Below are positions 15,014 through 16,476 of a stretch of DNA of 16,476 nt, one piece after another. Where the stretch lies: assembly GCF_000186865.1 (NCBI RefSeq), contig NW_008705579.1:607841-624316 (forward strand), written 5' to 3'. The position numbers and the translations under genes were made by a program. The first letter of the stretch is position 1. Each line of letters begins with the position of its first letter. Source of the DNA: Aureococcus anophagefferens (taxonomy: Eukaryota; Sar; Pelagophyceae; Pelagomonadales; Pelagomonadaceae). The notes under the pieces are model-generated. The model was not told the DNA's origin and did not search any database. It saw nothing but the letters and a program-made list of their open reading frames with translations.

Positions 15014-16476
15014 ATGCGAATCATGAGCATCTTCGTTTTCGCGGTGTGCGCGGCTCGCGGCGACGCCCTGCTGGTCCCCAGACGCCCGCACGCGCTCCAC
15101 GGATCGAGACGCGCGACGAAGTCCGCGGCAACGGCGAGTCTCCGCATGTCGCGGCGCAGCAGGAGCTCCGACCCGCGAGCCTCGCGCTCGAGATTCCGAG
15201 GCAGGCCGCGGACGACGTCCTGGCCTGGGCGTCCGCCGGCGGGCGCGGCGCGCCGCCCGAGGACGACGCCGCGACCTTTGGCTACGACGGGCTCGAGGTC
15301 CGGCGCACGACGTCGTCGATGATGACGCGGCAGCAGACGTCGCTGGGGCGCACGTCGTCGAAGGACTGGCTCCACTGCCTGTCGACGTGGCCGCGGAGCT
15401 ACGTCTTGGAGCGCATCAAGAACCCGCTGGCGGCGATCGTCGGCTGGTCGGCGGTCGTCGCCGCGTGGATGGCCGCGTCGCCGGCGGCGCCCGCGAAGCC
15501 GCTGGGCACGGGCCTCCACACGCTCGTCGGCGGCGCGTTGAGCCTGCTCCTCGTCTTCCGGACGAACACGGCCTACACGCGCTACTGGGAGGGGCGGGAG
15601 ATCTTCGGGCGCCTCGCGACGGGCACGCGCGACCTCGTCGACTTCGTGGGCCTCTACCGCCGCGAGGTCGGCGCGCGGCGGGCGGACCGCGTCTCCGCGC
15701 TGCTCAAGGCCTTCCCCATCGCGCTGCAGCTGCACCTGCAGGGCTTCCGCTTCTCGAGCGCGGCCGCGGGCGGCGCCGCGGGCGGCGAGGCGCCCGGCGC
15801 GTCGTCCGTCGGCGAGAAGGAGGTGCTCCGGCTCTTCCGCCGCGTCGGCGGCGGCGCCGACGGCGCGCCGATCCCGCTGGAGACGTTCCTCGGCGCGCTG
15901 CGGGACATGCCCGACGTCGCGGCGGCGCTCGGCGTGCCCACGGATCTCGAGGAGGCGCACGCGCTGGACCAGCTCCACCTGCTCAAGTTCGACGAGCCGC
16001 GGAGCGCGCGCGCGCCCGTGACCGTCAACGAGCTCGCGGCCTACTACAGCCCGCTCCAGCTCTGGCACGCGCTCCGGCAGGCGGGCGCCGCGAACCGCGA
16101 CGTCGCGTCGCGCGCGTCGAACATGCCGCTCGCTTTGTGCACGCTGCTCGCGCGCGAGATCAAGGCCGTGGCCTACGCGGGCGACGACTTCACGACGCGC
16201 GAGCGGCTCTACGTGTTGAAGCGCGTCGCGGAGCTCCGCGCGACGATCGCGCAGGCGGAGCGCATCGTCCAGACGCCCGTGCCCCTCCACTACGCGCGCC
16301 ACACGAGCCGCTTCCTCTCCGTGTGGTGCTTCACGCTGCCCCTGTGCCTCGCGCCCATGGTGCCGGCCTACGTCGCGCCGCCGGTCGTCGGCGTCGTGAG
16401 CTGGGCGCTGCTGGGGCTCCGCGAGATCGGCCTCCTCATCGAGAACCCGTTCCGCCGGAGCCTCCAGCTCACGATG
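15014..16476 (+). CDS. Gene G, bestrophin-family anion channel with plastid-type presequence (3' end beyond window, N-terminal frame break)
   Basis: The main frame (open from before 15120 to 16476) carries clear bestrophin signatures: KDWLHCLSTWPRSYVLERI, ALSLLLVFRTNTAYTRYWEG, and PLHYARHTSRFLSVWCFTLPLCL followed by LREIGLLIENPFRRSLQ. Family members are pentameric Cl-/HCO3- channels; algal and plant plastid members sit in thylakoids and influence ion balance or bicarbonate supply. The only plausible start, MRIMSIFVFAVCAARGDALLVPRRP (15014), is a signal peptide followed by a basic, Ser/Ala-rich stretch, the bipartite presequence expected for a four-membrane plastid. It lies in a different frame from the main body, however; the switch falls somewhere between about 15070 and 15204 with no convincing intron, so an indel or a missed splice is possible. 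An insert at 15813-15932 looks like a degenerate EF-hand. Confidence 0.82.

Noticed and set aside
1..16476. tRNA, rRNA or bacterial operon features
   Set aside because: No cloverleaf, rRNA core or Shine-Dalgarno-spaced gene series was recognised; gene structure with introns and signal or transit peptides is eukaryotic.

Overview
The window is nuclear DNA from a very GC-rich, gene-dense eukaryote. Coding exons are strongly GC-biased, and AT-richer stretches are confined to introns and short promoters. Plastid-type presequences, a centrosomal/ciliary-type protein, a PAQR protein and transposon-derived introns with 8-bp duplications suggest a small photosynthetic stramenopile. A pelagophyte such as Aureococcus fits best, because introner elements of this kind are known there. 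The species is inferred, not shown.

There are seven protein genes and no RNA genes that I can see. Left to right: a partial minus-strand gene (A, 1-596); a 1,962-residue repeat protein with ankyrin units and a C-terminal IQ-like motif (B, plus, 757-7064); a PAQR/hemolysin III membrane protein (C, minus, 8059-7088, one apparent frameshift); a CSPP1-like repeat and coiled-coil protein (D, plus, 8132-11946); a probable N-myristoylated pseudokinase (E, minus, 13184-11997); a secreted or Golgi-type glycosyltransferase (F, minus, 14871-13379, one in-frame TAG); and a plastid-type bestrophin channel running off the right edge (G, plus, from 15014, one unresolved frame switch). Genes alternate head-to-head (spacers 160, 72 and 142 bp) and tail-to-tail (spacers 23 and 50 bp). 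Only E and F are in tandem.

The outstanding signal is in the introns. Six introns (103-186, 2926-3133, 6089-6299, 7366-7442, 7819-7877, 10612-10811) each equal one inserted element plus one copy of an 8-bp direct repeat. In each, the first two bases of the left repeat copy (GT or GC) are the splice donor and the element's own end supplies the AG acceptor. Removing each restores the reading frame exactly. They fall into a long class (about 190-203 bp) and a short class (51-76 bp). Two long copies sit in opposite orientations in gene B and both work as introns on paper. A seventh intron, in F, looks like a decayed, reversed copy of the short class. Half of the well-defined cases are GC-AG introns.

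The genes have no evident shared pathway; what links them is compact packing and introner colonisation. Three apparent breaks (C frameshift, F stop, G frame switch) could be sequencing errors or real lesions.
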